A DNA stretch of 64,000 nucleotides from Silanimonas sp044377035 (GTDB lineage: Bacteria; Pseudomonadota; Gammaproteobacteria; Xanthomonadales; Xanthomonadaceae): contig NZ_JBILJW010000020.1 in assembly GCF_044377035.1 (NCBI RefSeq), forward strand, positions 1-64,000, given 5' to 3'. Of this stretch, positions 36,639 through 45,896 are shown piece by piece. Below the pieces are notes generated by a model that was not told where the DNA came from, made no database searches, and saw nothing but the letters and a program-made list of their open reading frames with translations. Both the position numbers and the translations under genes were made by a program. Each line of letters starts with the position of its first letter. Positions within the stretch are counted from its first letter, which is position 1.

Positions 36639-37640
36639 ATGCGTAGGCACCACCAGCGGATGGACGGCTTTTCTTTGATCGAGCTGATGATCGGTATGTT
36701 GCTGGGCCTGATCGTCACCGCGGCGGCCATCGGCATCTTCACGAGCAACAGCAATACCCAGCGAGCGACAGAAAGCCTCGGACGAATCCAGGAGAATGCG
36801 CGGGTCGCCTTCGAGCTGATGGCCCGTGATGTTCGCGAAGGGGCGGGGAACATCTGCTCCCGCAACCTGCCTTTAGCCAATGTGTTGAGCAACGCCGGTA
36901 CCGTCTGGTGGTCCTCGGGCCCCGCGATCCAGGGTTTCGACGGTGGCCAGCCCTTTCCAGACGCGGGGTTCGGTGCCGCGGCAGGGCAGCGCATCAACGG
37001 GACCGACGCGATCCAACTGGTGTCGACCTCGGGCTCGGGCTTCACCGTCGCTTCCCACAACCCCGCGCCAGCCACTGCGCAGTTCACGTTGAACACGGCT
37101 GCGCACGGATTGGTGGCTGGAGACATTCTGATCGCCTGCGACACGCGCCAGGTCTCCATCTTCCAGATGTCGTCGGCGGCCGTTACGCATGCCGATACCG
37201 CTGGCACGCCCGGCAACTGTACGACCGGCCTGGGTTTCACGGACCCGATCGATTGCTCGGGCGTAGGCCAGCAGTACCAGTTTGGTGCCAACGCCCAGGT
37301 GGCCCGTCTTCGAGCAGTGCGCTGGTACATCGCCAACAACGGCCGAGGTGGTCGTTCGCTCTATCAGGCGGCGCTGCGCAATGGCACGGGAACGCCGGGA
37401 GTGACCGTTGAGGAGGTGGCCGAAGGCGTGACCGACGTGCAGTTCGAGTACTTGCCAGTTGATGCCGCCGCTTATGTCGCCGCAACGGCAGTGACCGATT
37501 GGGCGCAGGTTGCCGGCGTCCGAATCACGGTCACGCTGCGTGGTGGGCAAGGGGCGATCAACGAGAACGTTGGCACCGATGGCGCGACCCTGCAGCGCCA
37601 GTTCTCCCATGTGGTCACTCTGAGGAACCGTCTGCCATGA
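36639..37640 (+). CDS. pilW: Type IV pilus minor pilin PilW
   Basis: A 333-residue minor pilin, part of the tip priming complex. The signal is QRMDG|FSLIELMIGMLLGLIV (Glu at +5), followed by the conserved NSNTQRATESLGRIQENARVAFELMARDVREGAGN block. The large C-terminal part includes ATGLGF-like repeats, and EVAEGVTDVQFEYL near the end is typical of PilW. It is 2 bases after pilV and its stop overlaps the pilX ATG (ATGA). Confidence 0.92.
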   Translation: MRRHHQRMDGFSLIELMIGMLLGLIVTAAAIGIFTSNSNTQRATESLGRIQENARVAFELMARDVREGAGNICSRNLPLANVLSNAGTVWWSSGPAIQGFDGGQPFPDAGFGAAAGQRINGTDAIQLVSTSGSGFTVASHNPAPATAQFTLNTAAHGLVAGDILIACDTRQVSIFQMSSAAVTHADTAGTPGNCTTGLGFTDPIDCSGVGQQYQFGANAQVARLRAVRWYIANNGRGGRSLYQAALRNGTGTPGVTVEEVAEGVTDVQFEYLPVDAAAYVAATAVTDWAQVAGVRITVTLRGGQGAINENVGTDGATLQRQFSHVVTLRNRLP

Positions 37641-38161
37641 ATTCCGCCTCTCGCCACCAGAAGGGCGTTGCTCTCTTCGTGGTGCTGATGCTGCTGCTCG
37701 TTGTCACGATCCTCGGGTTGTCGAGCCTTCGCAGCACCGTGATGGAAGAGCGCATGAGCGCGAACATGTTCGATCGCAGCTTGGGGTTCCAAGCCGCCGA
37801 ATCGGCGCTTCGCGAAGCTGAAGCGCGGGTCGCGCTCGCGGCGACCCGCGCGGCGGTACCGGGTTCCGGTTGCGCAGCGGGCTTGTGCGCCACGCCCGCC
37901 GGTAGCGATACCGAGCGATGGCTGGATTCCGGTTTCGCGGCCTGGCTCAACGCGACGGTGGCAACCGCACCTGCCGCTTCCGGCGCGCCGCAATACGTTG
38001 CTGAAGCGATGGGCAACGGCAGCAATTGGGCCGGATGCGACCGCATCGAGCCCCGCGATCCGCTCTGCGAGTCGCCGCGATTCCGCATTACCGCCCGCAG
38101 TGGTGCCGCCGGCACCGACCGTGCCCAGGTCATTCTGCAGTCCTACGTTGCTACGCCCTGA
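37637..38161 (+). CDS. pilX: Type IV pilus minor pilin PilX
   Basis: A 174-residue minor pilin. The signal MNSASRHQKG|VALFVVLMLLLVVTILG lacks Glu at +5, as PilX proteins usually do. SSLRSTVMEERMSANMFDRSLGFQAAESALREAE is the family core just after the stem. The C-terminus ends in RITARSGAAGTDRAQVILQSYV, the usual last strand. The ATG overlaps the pilW stop, and pilY1 follows 14 bases later. Confidence 0.92.
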   Translation: MNSASRHQKGVALFVVLMLLLVVTILGLSSLRSTVMEERMSANMFDRSLGFQAAESALREAEARVALAATRAAVPGSGCAAGLCATPAGSDTERWLDSGFAAWLNATVATAPAASGAPQYVAEAMGNGSNWAGCDRIEPRDPLCESPRFRITARSGAAGTDRAQVILQSYVATP

Positions 38162-38175
38162 TCGGAGCTTCCCCC

Positions 38176-41100
38176 ATGAACGCCTCCTCCACCTTCCAGC
38201 ACTCCGGTCGCATCCGCGCCCTTCGTCAGCGCCTGTTGGCTGCGGCGATCGGCCTGCTTGCGACGATGCCTGCCGTCGCCAACATCCCGATTCCGGATGT
38301 GCCGTTGCAGGCCGGTGCGACCGTTCCGCCCAACCTCTGGTTCATCATCGACGATTCGGGATCGATGGATTGGATCTGCATGCCTGGGGCCGGCACAAGC
38401 GAGGACGGGGCTTGTAATCAACTGCCTGCCGTGAGCGGGCACGATATTCGGCGATTGACCTACGTCACCAACACGATCTACTACAACCCCAACATCACGT
38501 ATCAGCCTTGGCGCGGAGCTGACGGCACCAGACTGGCGGATACCACCTACACGGCGGCCTACACGGATCGGGCACTGTTGTCCGGGTCGATCAATTTGTC
38601 CGACAACGACCAGACCTATTACGTTCCCAAGACGGCCACGTCGGATCGGAGTGCGGCGTCCGGCTACTTCCGCTACGACCTGCGCAGTAACTCCAACGGC
38701 GGATTGATCCGCCGTTGCGAGTGGCGCACGGGGACGACGTGGGACATCGGTTGTGTCAATCTGGCCTCGGTGACTTGGGGGGCGACCACTCGTACCGTCG
38801 CTCAAGAGCGCCAGAATTTCGCCACGTGGTACTCATTCCACCGCTCACGCATGAAGGTGGCGAAGGCGGGCGCCAGCGAGGCCTTCGCCGATCTTCCTCC
38901 GGACATCCGTGTCGGGTACACGACCATCTGGAACCGCAGTACCTTCCGCATCCCCGTGGGTACCAATGGCGGCAAGTTCGAAGGTACGAATCGCTCGACT
39001 TGGTTTGAAAGGCTGCGGTCCGCGAATCCAAGTGGCGGAACGCCGCTGCGTGGTGCGTTGAATGCGGCACGCACCTACTTTTCCGAGTCTGGAGATACCG
39101 GCCCGTGGGGGCCTGGTACGGGCAGCACACAGCTCGCCTGCCGCCAGAACTTCGCCATTCTCACCACCGACGGCTACTGGAATGGTGACGCCTACAGTGA
39201 CAACGTCGACAACACGGCAGGCTCGACCATTACCGGGCCGAACGGTGAAAGCTACACCTACTCGCCCGCGTTGCCCTACAAGGATAACTTCCCAGGCACA
39301 CTTGCTGATCAGGCGATGCAGAGTTGGCGGACCGACCTTCGGACCGACCTCGCGAATAATGTGCCCTATTCGCCCGCCAACCCCGCGTTCTGGCAGCACC
39401 TCGTGACCTTCGGAATCTCGATCGGTCTGCAGGGCACGCTCAACCCCGATACCGATCTGCCAGCGTTAACCAGTGGGACGAAGTCGTGGCCCGATCCCAT
39501 GGATGCTGAGGATGTTCACCGTATCGACGACCTCTTCCATGCCTCGGTGAACGGTCGGGGTGATTTCGTTGCCGCCAGCGATCCCAAGGCCTTCCGCGAC
39601 GGACTCGGTGCTGCGCTGGCGACCATCGTCGCCCGGACGCTTTCCAACTCGAACGTTGCGACCAACAGCACCTCGTTCAGTTCGGGAACCCAGATCTTCC
39701 AGGCGGGCTTTGTCAGCGGCCAGTGGAGTGGCGAGTTGAGCGCGTTCCCCCTGACTGCCTCTGGTGTGGGGGCCGTCCCGACATGGCGAGCTTCCCCGGT
39801 GGTTCCGGCTTGGACCTCACGCAAAGTCTTCACGTCAAGTGGAGGTAGTGGCCAATCCTTCCCAACGGTGGCCCAGAACACCACGCTGACCGCGGATGTC
39901 GTCAATTACCTGAAGGGTGACCGCAGCAAGGAAATCCAGAATGGCGGCACCTTGCGTGACCGCGTCCACGTGCTCGGCGACATCATTAATTCCTCGCCTA
40001 TCCACGATCCGGTCACCAACACGGTGTTCGTCGGCAGCAATGACGGCATGCTCCACGCTTTCTCGGGCGCCAATGGCGCCGAGCAGTTCGCCTATGTGCC
40101 GGCCGGCCTGAATTTCACCAACCTCAAGACCTTCGCCGACAAGGACTACAAGCACCGGTTCTTCGTTGACGGGCAGGTGGTGGTGTCTTCGCGACGTCAG
40201 ACACCTAACAAGTCGATCGTCGTTGGTGCCTTGGGGCGGGGTGGCAAGGGCGTTTTCGCCCTCAATGCAACGTCGCCTGGCAGCTTTGACGCCGCCAACG
40301 TGCTCTGGGACAAGACGGGCGCCGCGGCCGAAGCCAACATGGGGCTGGTGATTGGTCGCCCGGTCATCGCCAAGCTCAACAATGGCGTGACCGGCCTAAT
40401 CATCCCGAACGGCATCAACAGCGCCAGCAACCGGGCTGTGTTGATGATCTACAACCTCGAGACCGGTGCGTTGATCGCGGAGATCGACACCGGCGAGGGG
40501 TCCTCGACGTCGCCCAACGGCCTGTCGAGCCCGGCGGTCTTCGACGCGGGCGGTGACGGTACTGTCGATTTCATCTTCGCCGGTGACCTGTTGGGCAATA
40601 TGTGGCGGTTCAACGTCTCGAGCACGACACCGACAGCCTGGACCACGGCGGGGAACCGGTCGAAGTTGTTCGCGGCGGGGAGCGCCAAGCCGATCACGGC
40701 TGCACCTGCGCTCGCGCTGAATCCCAAGGATTTCAAGCTTTGGATCTTCTTCGGTACGGGTCGTTACCTTGCAGCCGGTGACCCCGGTAGCACCGCGGTG
40801 CAGTCTTGGTACGGAATGCGTGACAGCGCAACGGAGATTCCTTCGGGAGACCTCCAGCGGCGGAAGATTGAGCAGCAGACCAATTTGTCTGGCCGACTCG
40901 TTAGGACGTTCGAGACTGCCGGGGCTTTGGATCCTGCCAAGAAGGGCTGGTTTATCGACCTGCTGAAGCCTCCCTATCCCCCGGGAATTGCCGAGGGTGA
41001 GCGCATGATCACCAACCAGCGCGTGGTCGGTCGCACCTTGATTGCCTCGTCGGTCATTCCGAGTACAGATCCGTGCGCCGTGGGCGGCACGGGGTTTGTG

Positions 41101-41358
41101 AATGCACTTGATGCCTTCACTGGCGCCAGCCTCACCAGCAGCTTCTTCGATATCGACCGTGACGGCGATTTTTCCGACGAGACGGCGGGAGGTCGGCCGG
41201 TTGGTGGCATCGACTTGAACATTTCAATGCCGACGGAGGCTGCTCTGGTCGAGTCGATTCTGGTGGTCGGCGGCTCGCGGAGTACGACGGGTGAAGTGCC
41301 CGTGGACTTGAGTTCGCTTTACGGGCGGGTCTCCTGGCGAGAAGTCGTTCGTGACTGA
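38176..41358 (+). CDS. pilY1: Type IV pilus tip adhesin and assembly factor PilY1
   Basis: A 1060-residue secreted protein at the pilus tip, needed for extension and surface sensing. A signal peptide ends near AVAN (about residue 36). A von Willebrand A-like N-terminal domain follows with the metal site FIIDDSGSMDW (about 56-66) and FAILTTDGYWNGD. The C-terminal half is the PilY1 beta-propeller, beginning around SSPIHDPVTNTVFVGSNDGMLHAF (about 605). An EF-hand-like calcium loop DIDRDGDFSDE lies at about 991. An RGD tripeptide (NGRGDF, about 461) is inside the conserved NGRG loop. It is the largest gene of the operon. Confidence 0.93.
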   Translation: MNASSTFQHSGRIRALRQRLLAAAIGLLATMPAVANIPIPDVPLQAGATVPPNLWFIIDDSGSMDWICMPGAGTSEDGACNQLPAVSGHDIRRLTYVTNTIYYNPNITYQPWRGADGTRLADTTYTAAYTDRALLSGSINLSDNDQTYYVPKTATSDRSAASGYFRYDLRSNSNGGLIRRCEWRTGTTWDIGCVNLASVTWGATTRTVAQERQNFATWYSFHRSRMKVAKAGASEAFADLPPDIRVGYTTIWNRSTFRIPVGTNGGKFEGTNRSTWFERLRSANPSGGTPLRGALNAARTYFSESGDTGPWGPGTGSTQLACRQNFAILTTDGYWNGDAYSDNVDNTAGSTITGPNGESYTYSPALPYKDNFPGTLADQAMQSWRTDLRTDLANNVPYSPANPAFWQHLVTFGISIGLQGTLNPDTDLPALTSGTKSWPDPMDAEDVHRIDDLFHASVNGRGDFVAASDPKAFRDGLGAALATIVARTLSNSNVATNSTSFSSGTQIFQAGFVSGQWSGELSAFPLTASGVGAVPTWRASPVVPAWTSRKVFTSSGGSGQSFPTVAQNTTLTADVVNYLKGDRSKEIQNGGTLRDRVHVLGDIINSSPIHDPVTNTVFVGSNDGMLHAFSGANGAEQFAYVPAGLNFTNLKTFADKDYKHRFFVDGQVVVSSRRQTPNKSIVVGALGRGGKGVFALNATSPGSFDAANVLWDKTGAAAEANMGLVIGRPVIAKLNNGVTGLIIPNGINSASNRAVLMIYNLETGALIAEIDTGEGSSTSPNGLSSPAVFDAGGDGTVDFIFAGDLLGNMWRFNVSSTTPTAWTTAGNRSKLFAAGSAKPITAAPALALNPKDFKLWIFFGTGRYLAAGDPGSTAVQSWYGMRDSATEIPSGDLQRRKIEQQTNLSGRLVRTFETAGALDPAKKGWFIDLLKPPYPPGIAEGERMITNQRVVGRTLIASSVIPSTDPCAVGGTGFVNALDAFTGASLTSSFFDIDRDGDFSDETAGGRPVGGIDLNISMPTEAALVESILVVGGSRSTTGEVPVDLSSLYGRVSWREVVRD

Positions 41359-41392
41359 CTCCATCTCAACGACGACGATCGAGGAGAAAACC

Positions 41393-41824
41393 ATGAGCAT
41401 GCATCGACATTCGATGGGCTTCACCCTGCTTGAATTGATGATCACCGTGGCGATCATCGCGATCCTTGCGGCCATCGGCTATCCGAGCTATCAGGACTAT
41501 GTCATCAAGTCCCGGCGTGGGGCGGTTGCGGTCTGCCTCACGGAGGTCTCGCAGTTCATGGAGCGCTTCTACACCACGAACCTGCGCTACAACACCTCCA
41601 CCGCGGGAGTAGCCGTCGCCATTCCCGCCCTGCAGTGCCGGACTGATCTCGCAACCCACTACACGATTTCGTTCAACGGTGCCCCCACTGCCACGACCTA
41701 TGCGATCCAAGCGGCACCTCAGGGCGTGCAGGCGTCGAAGGACACGAAGTGCGGCACGCTGGGATTGAACCAGGCCGGCGCAAAATCTGAATCCGGCACT
41801 GGTTCGGTAGCGGATTGCTGGTGA
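41393..41824 (+). CDS. pilE: Type IV minor pilin PilE
   Basis: A 143-residue pilin with signal RHSMG|FTLLELMITVAIIAILAAI (Glu at +5), then GYPSYQDYVIKSRRGAVAV, the conserved PilE segment. YTISFNGAPTATTYAIQAAP and the Cys pair (CGTLGLNQAG to the final CW) form the globular end. It closes the operon as in Pseudomonas. The upstream ATG/GTG options lie in pilY1; GAGGAG about nine bases before this ATG decides the start. It is 37 bases from a facing pseudopilin gene. Confidence 0.92.
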   Translation: MSMHRHSMGFTLLELMITVAIIAILAAIGYPSYQDYVIKSRRGAVAVCLTEVSQFMERFYTTNLRYNTSTAGVAVAIPALQCRTDLATHYTISFNGAPTATTYAIQAAPQGVQASKDTKCGTLGLNQAGAKSESGTGSVADCW

Positions 41825-41861
41825 CGACCGGTCTACTTCGCATACTTGCTTCGCTTGGCAT

Positions 41862-42386
41862 TTAGGGGCAGGCGTCGGCCGCCGTCGGCTGCCCGAGGCG
41901 GACGCGGCCGGCCACGCTGATCACCACCGTGCGTCGCGCCCGTCCCTCGGCATCGCAGGCCACGGCGGTGAGGTTGCTACCGCCGCCTCGTCCATCGGGC
42001 CGGAAAACGATGATGGGGCGGCTCTCGCTGATGCGCAGCCTCACTTGCTTGAAGTCGCCGCTGTTGGTGACCCGCAGCACGGGTTCGCTCCGACTGCGCT
42101 CCCCGTTGCCGTTGACGTCCAAGAAGGTCATGAATCCTTCGGACCATGAGCCATCGAACCGGCAGCTCTCTCCGTCTTCGGTTCGGCAAAGGACCGTTCG
42201 ATAGCCTCTGACGATGGCCGTGTTGCGGGCTAGGTTGAGTTCCGTGTGAAGCACGCTCGCGAAGGCGCGCGCTTTGTGCGACCGGGCCCAGTCGGCATAG
42301 GCGGGGGCGCTGATGCTTCCCAAAATGCCCAAGAGCGCGATGACAATAGCAAGTTCAACGAGCGATTGACCGGATTGGCGTTGCAT
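41862..42386 (-). CDS. Additional FimT/GspH-like pseudopilin
   Basis: A 174-residue pilin-like protein. The signal is MQRQSG|QSLVELAIVIALLGIL with Glu at +5, followed by a GspH-type domain: ASVLHTELNLARNTAIVRGYRTVLC and IIVFRPDGRGGG. A longer start 27 bases upstream exists, but AGGAG just before this ATG favours the shorter form. It is convergent to pilE and not part of that operon. It may be a spare tip component or a pseudopilin for another system. Confidence 0.82.
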   Translation of the reverse strand: MQRQSGQSLVELAIVIALLGILGSISAPAYADWARSHKARAFASVLHTELNLARNTAIVRGYRTVLCRTEDGESCRFDGSWSEGFMTFLDVNGNGERSRSEPVLRVTNSGDFKQVRLRISESRPIIVFRPDGRGGGSNLTAVACDAEGRARRTVVISVAGRVRLGQPTAADACP

Positions 42387-42660
42387 GGCGGACTCCTCAT
42401 GAAGGCGCTCCACCTTGCGTCGAGTTGCTATCCCGGAGTGTCAGGAAATCACTTGGCGTCGATCCGAAGTTCGCTGAATCCTGAGTTCGGGATTCGCGGT
42501 GGCCCAAGGCTCTCTCTCGCCTTGGAAGATCGAAGACAGGAAATAGAGCAGGGGCGTTACACATTCCGCGCGTCCTGTCGGAGCGTTGAGCCCGCCGATG
42601 TTGCCCCGGCGCGAGGGGAAGGCCTCTCTGATCGCCTCTCCGACGGTCCATCCCCAATAG
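42387..42660. other. Intergenic stretch without a credible gene
   Basis: Upstream region of the pseudopilin gene. It has a GAGGAG-type ribosome site close to the ATG, and no start-to-stop ORF with family features. Reading frames that cross it run through tRNA-Asn and are not genes. I see no clear promoter or repeat in it. Confidence 0.6.
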
Positions 42661-42704
42661 CAAGTCAACAAAAAGCCCGCTTTCGCGGGCTTTTTGTTGA
42701 CTTG
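42661..42704 (-). terminator. Long perfect palindromic terminator after tRNA-Asn
   Basis: Two 20-base arms are exactly complementary across a TTTC loop. The core is GCCCGC / GCGGGC flanked by A5 and T5 runs, so it works as an intrinsic terminator in either direction. It sits 3 bases after the CCA end of tRNA-Asn. Confidence 0.9.
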
Positions 42705-42707
42705 ATT

Positions 42708-42784
42708 TGGCGCCCGAAGTTGGACTCGAACCAACGACCCCCTGATTAACAGTCAAGTGCTCTAACCGGCTGAGCTATTCGGGC
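42708..42784 (-). tRNA. tRNA-Asn (GTT), CCA encoded
   Basis: A 77-base gene on the minus strand. The acceptor arms GCCCGAA and TTCGGGC pair fully, the discriminator is G, and CCA is encoded. The D arm is AGCTCAGCCGGTTAGAGC, the anticodon loop is CTGTTAA (anticodon GTT), and the T arm is GTTGGTTCGAGTCCAAC. It has its own promoter and terminator. Confidence 0.97.
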
Positions 42785-42793
42785 AGGGCGCGT

Positions 42794-42822
42794 ATTCTCG
42801 TTTCCCGGGCCGGGGACGTCAA
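42794..42822 (-). promoter_or_regulatory. tRNA-Asn promoter
   Basis: On the minus strand TTGACG (42822-42817), a 17-base spacer, and GAGAAT (42799-42794), 10 bases before the tRNA. Confidence 0.6.
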
Positions 42823-42836
42823 GCCCTGTTCGCCTT

Positions 42837-43370
42837 TCAGTCCGAGCCGCACGCTGGGGTGTCGCGCCCCGCGGGCGCGGTTCGGGTCCGTCCGCCGGTG
42901 TTGATCACCAGCAGCCGGAGGGCCGCCAGCGATTTGGCGCAGATGCGCAGGGTGGTGTTGCTGCCGGCGGAGCGCCCGTCCGGGCGGAAGCCGATGACCG
43001 GGCGGTTCGCGCTGCCGACCATGTGCAGGCCGTTGAAGTCCTTTTCCTGCTGCACGCGAAGCACCGTTTCGCCGGGGGAGAGGTCGCGGTCGTAGTTGCG
43101 GTCCTCGAAGGTCATCGCGCCGGCGGACCACGCGCCCCAGTCGAGGCACTTCGAGAAATCCCGCGTGCGGCAGATGACGACTTGGCGGCGGCGGAACACG
43201 GCTTCGCTGCGGGCAAAGGCGAGCTCCGCCTGGAACCGGTCGGACACCGTCCGGGCGGTGGTCCGTTCGATCACGCCCTGGAAGGCGGGGATCGCCAAGC
43301 CGGCCAATACGCCGATCAGGGCGACGCCGATCAGCAGTTCGGGGAGGGTGAGGCCTTGCTGGGTGCGCAT
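42837..43370 (-). CDS. FimT/GspH-like pseudopilin upstream of tRNA-Asn
   Basis: A 177-residue pilin-like protein. The signal is MRTQQG|LTLPELLIGVALIGVLAG (Glu at +5), followed by RTVSDRFQAELAFARSEAVFRRRQVVIC and PVIGFRPDGRSAGSNTTLRIC, a GspH domain with four or more Cys. It is related in layout to the fimT at the head of the pilus operon and to the pseudopilin on the other side of tRNA-Asn. It is divergent from uvrB. No assembly genes accompany it. Confidence 0.82.
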   Translation of the reverse strand: MRTQQGLTLPELLIGVALIGVLAGLAIPAFQGVIERTTARTVSDRFQAELAFARSEAVFRRRQVVICRTRDFSKCLDWGAWSAGAMTFEDRNYDRDLSPGETVLRVQQEKDFNGLHMVGSANRPVIGFRPDGRSAGSNTTLRICAKSLAALRLLVINTGGRTRTAPAGRDTPACGSD

Positions 43371-43539
43371 CGGGACGTCCTTGTGGTCCGTTGGGGGGAA
43401 TGCGGAAGCAACGCGGCCATGGTCTGCCCGTGCGGGCCGTGCGGGCTGTCATCCGCGGGCATCGGCTGCCGTAGGAATTCCACGCGGTCTGCTCGCGTGC
43501 GGCACCTATACTGGCGTGTTGCCCAATCCACCCCCGCCG

Positions 43540-45570
<2,031 letters not shown>

Positions 45571-45599
45571 GCCCTCGCCCCGGCCAGGCCTCCACGGGC

Positions 45600-45628
45600 T
45601 TGCCCGGCTGCGCCGCCCCCGGTATAGT
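45600..45628 (+). promoter_or_regulatory. tRNA-Val promoter
   Basis: TTGCCC (45600-45605), 17-base spacer, TATAGT (45623-45628), about 33 bases before the tRNA. Confidence 0.6.
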
Positions 45629-45661
45629 GCGCGACTCGGCGGAGCCCTCGGGTTCCTGCAC

Positions 45662-45736
45662 GGGCGGTTAGCTCAGCGGTAGAGCACTACCTTGACATGG
45701 TAGGGGTCACAGGTTCGAACCCTGTACCGCCCACCA
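45662..45736 (+). tRNA. tRNA-Val (GAC), CCA encoded
   Basis: A 75-base gene. Acceptor arms GGGCGGT and ACCGCCC pair, discriminator A, CCA encoded. The anticodon loop TTGACAT gives anticodon GAC. The T arm is CAGGTTCGAACCCTG. It lies between uvrB and thrS with its own promoter and a downstream hairpin. Confidence 0.97.
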
Positions 45737-45835
45737 AAACATGTCGACCAGAGAGACGTAGTTCGAACGAACACGATCACCATGACGCGCAACGGAATCC
45801 ATCGCTGAATCCCGCGCAGTCCCTCTGGATCCTTG

Positions 45836-45862
45836 AAAGGGCGCCTGTGCGCCCTTTTTTCT
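45836..45862 (+). terminator. Hairpin with T tract between tRNA-Val and thrS
   Basis: A nine-pair stem (AAAGGGCGC / GCGCCCTTT) with loop CTGT running into TTTTTTCTTTT. It probably ends the tRNA-Val transcript; being only about 35 bases before thrS, it could also act as a thrS leader attenuator. Confidence 0.8.
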
Positions 45863-45896
45863 TTTCCGATTCCCCGAATTCCGAGCCCCGCCGCCC

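Noticed and set aside
42397..42756. Open frames reading VNQGVVGSSPTSG near the tRNA-Asn
   Set aside because: These peptides are translations of the tRNA gene itself, a common false annotation.
43371..43539. SOS box upstream of uvrB
   Set aside because: No CTGT-N8-ACAG and no copy of the palindrome seen before imuA; only a possible TATACT -10 box is present.
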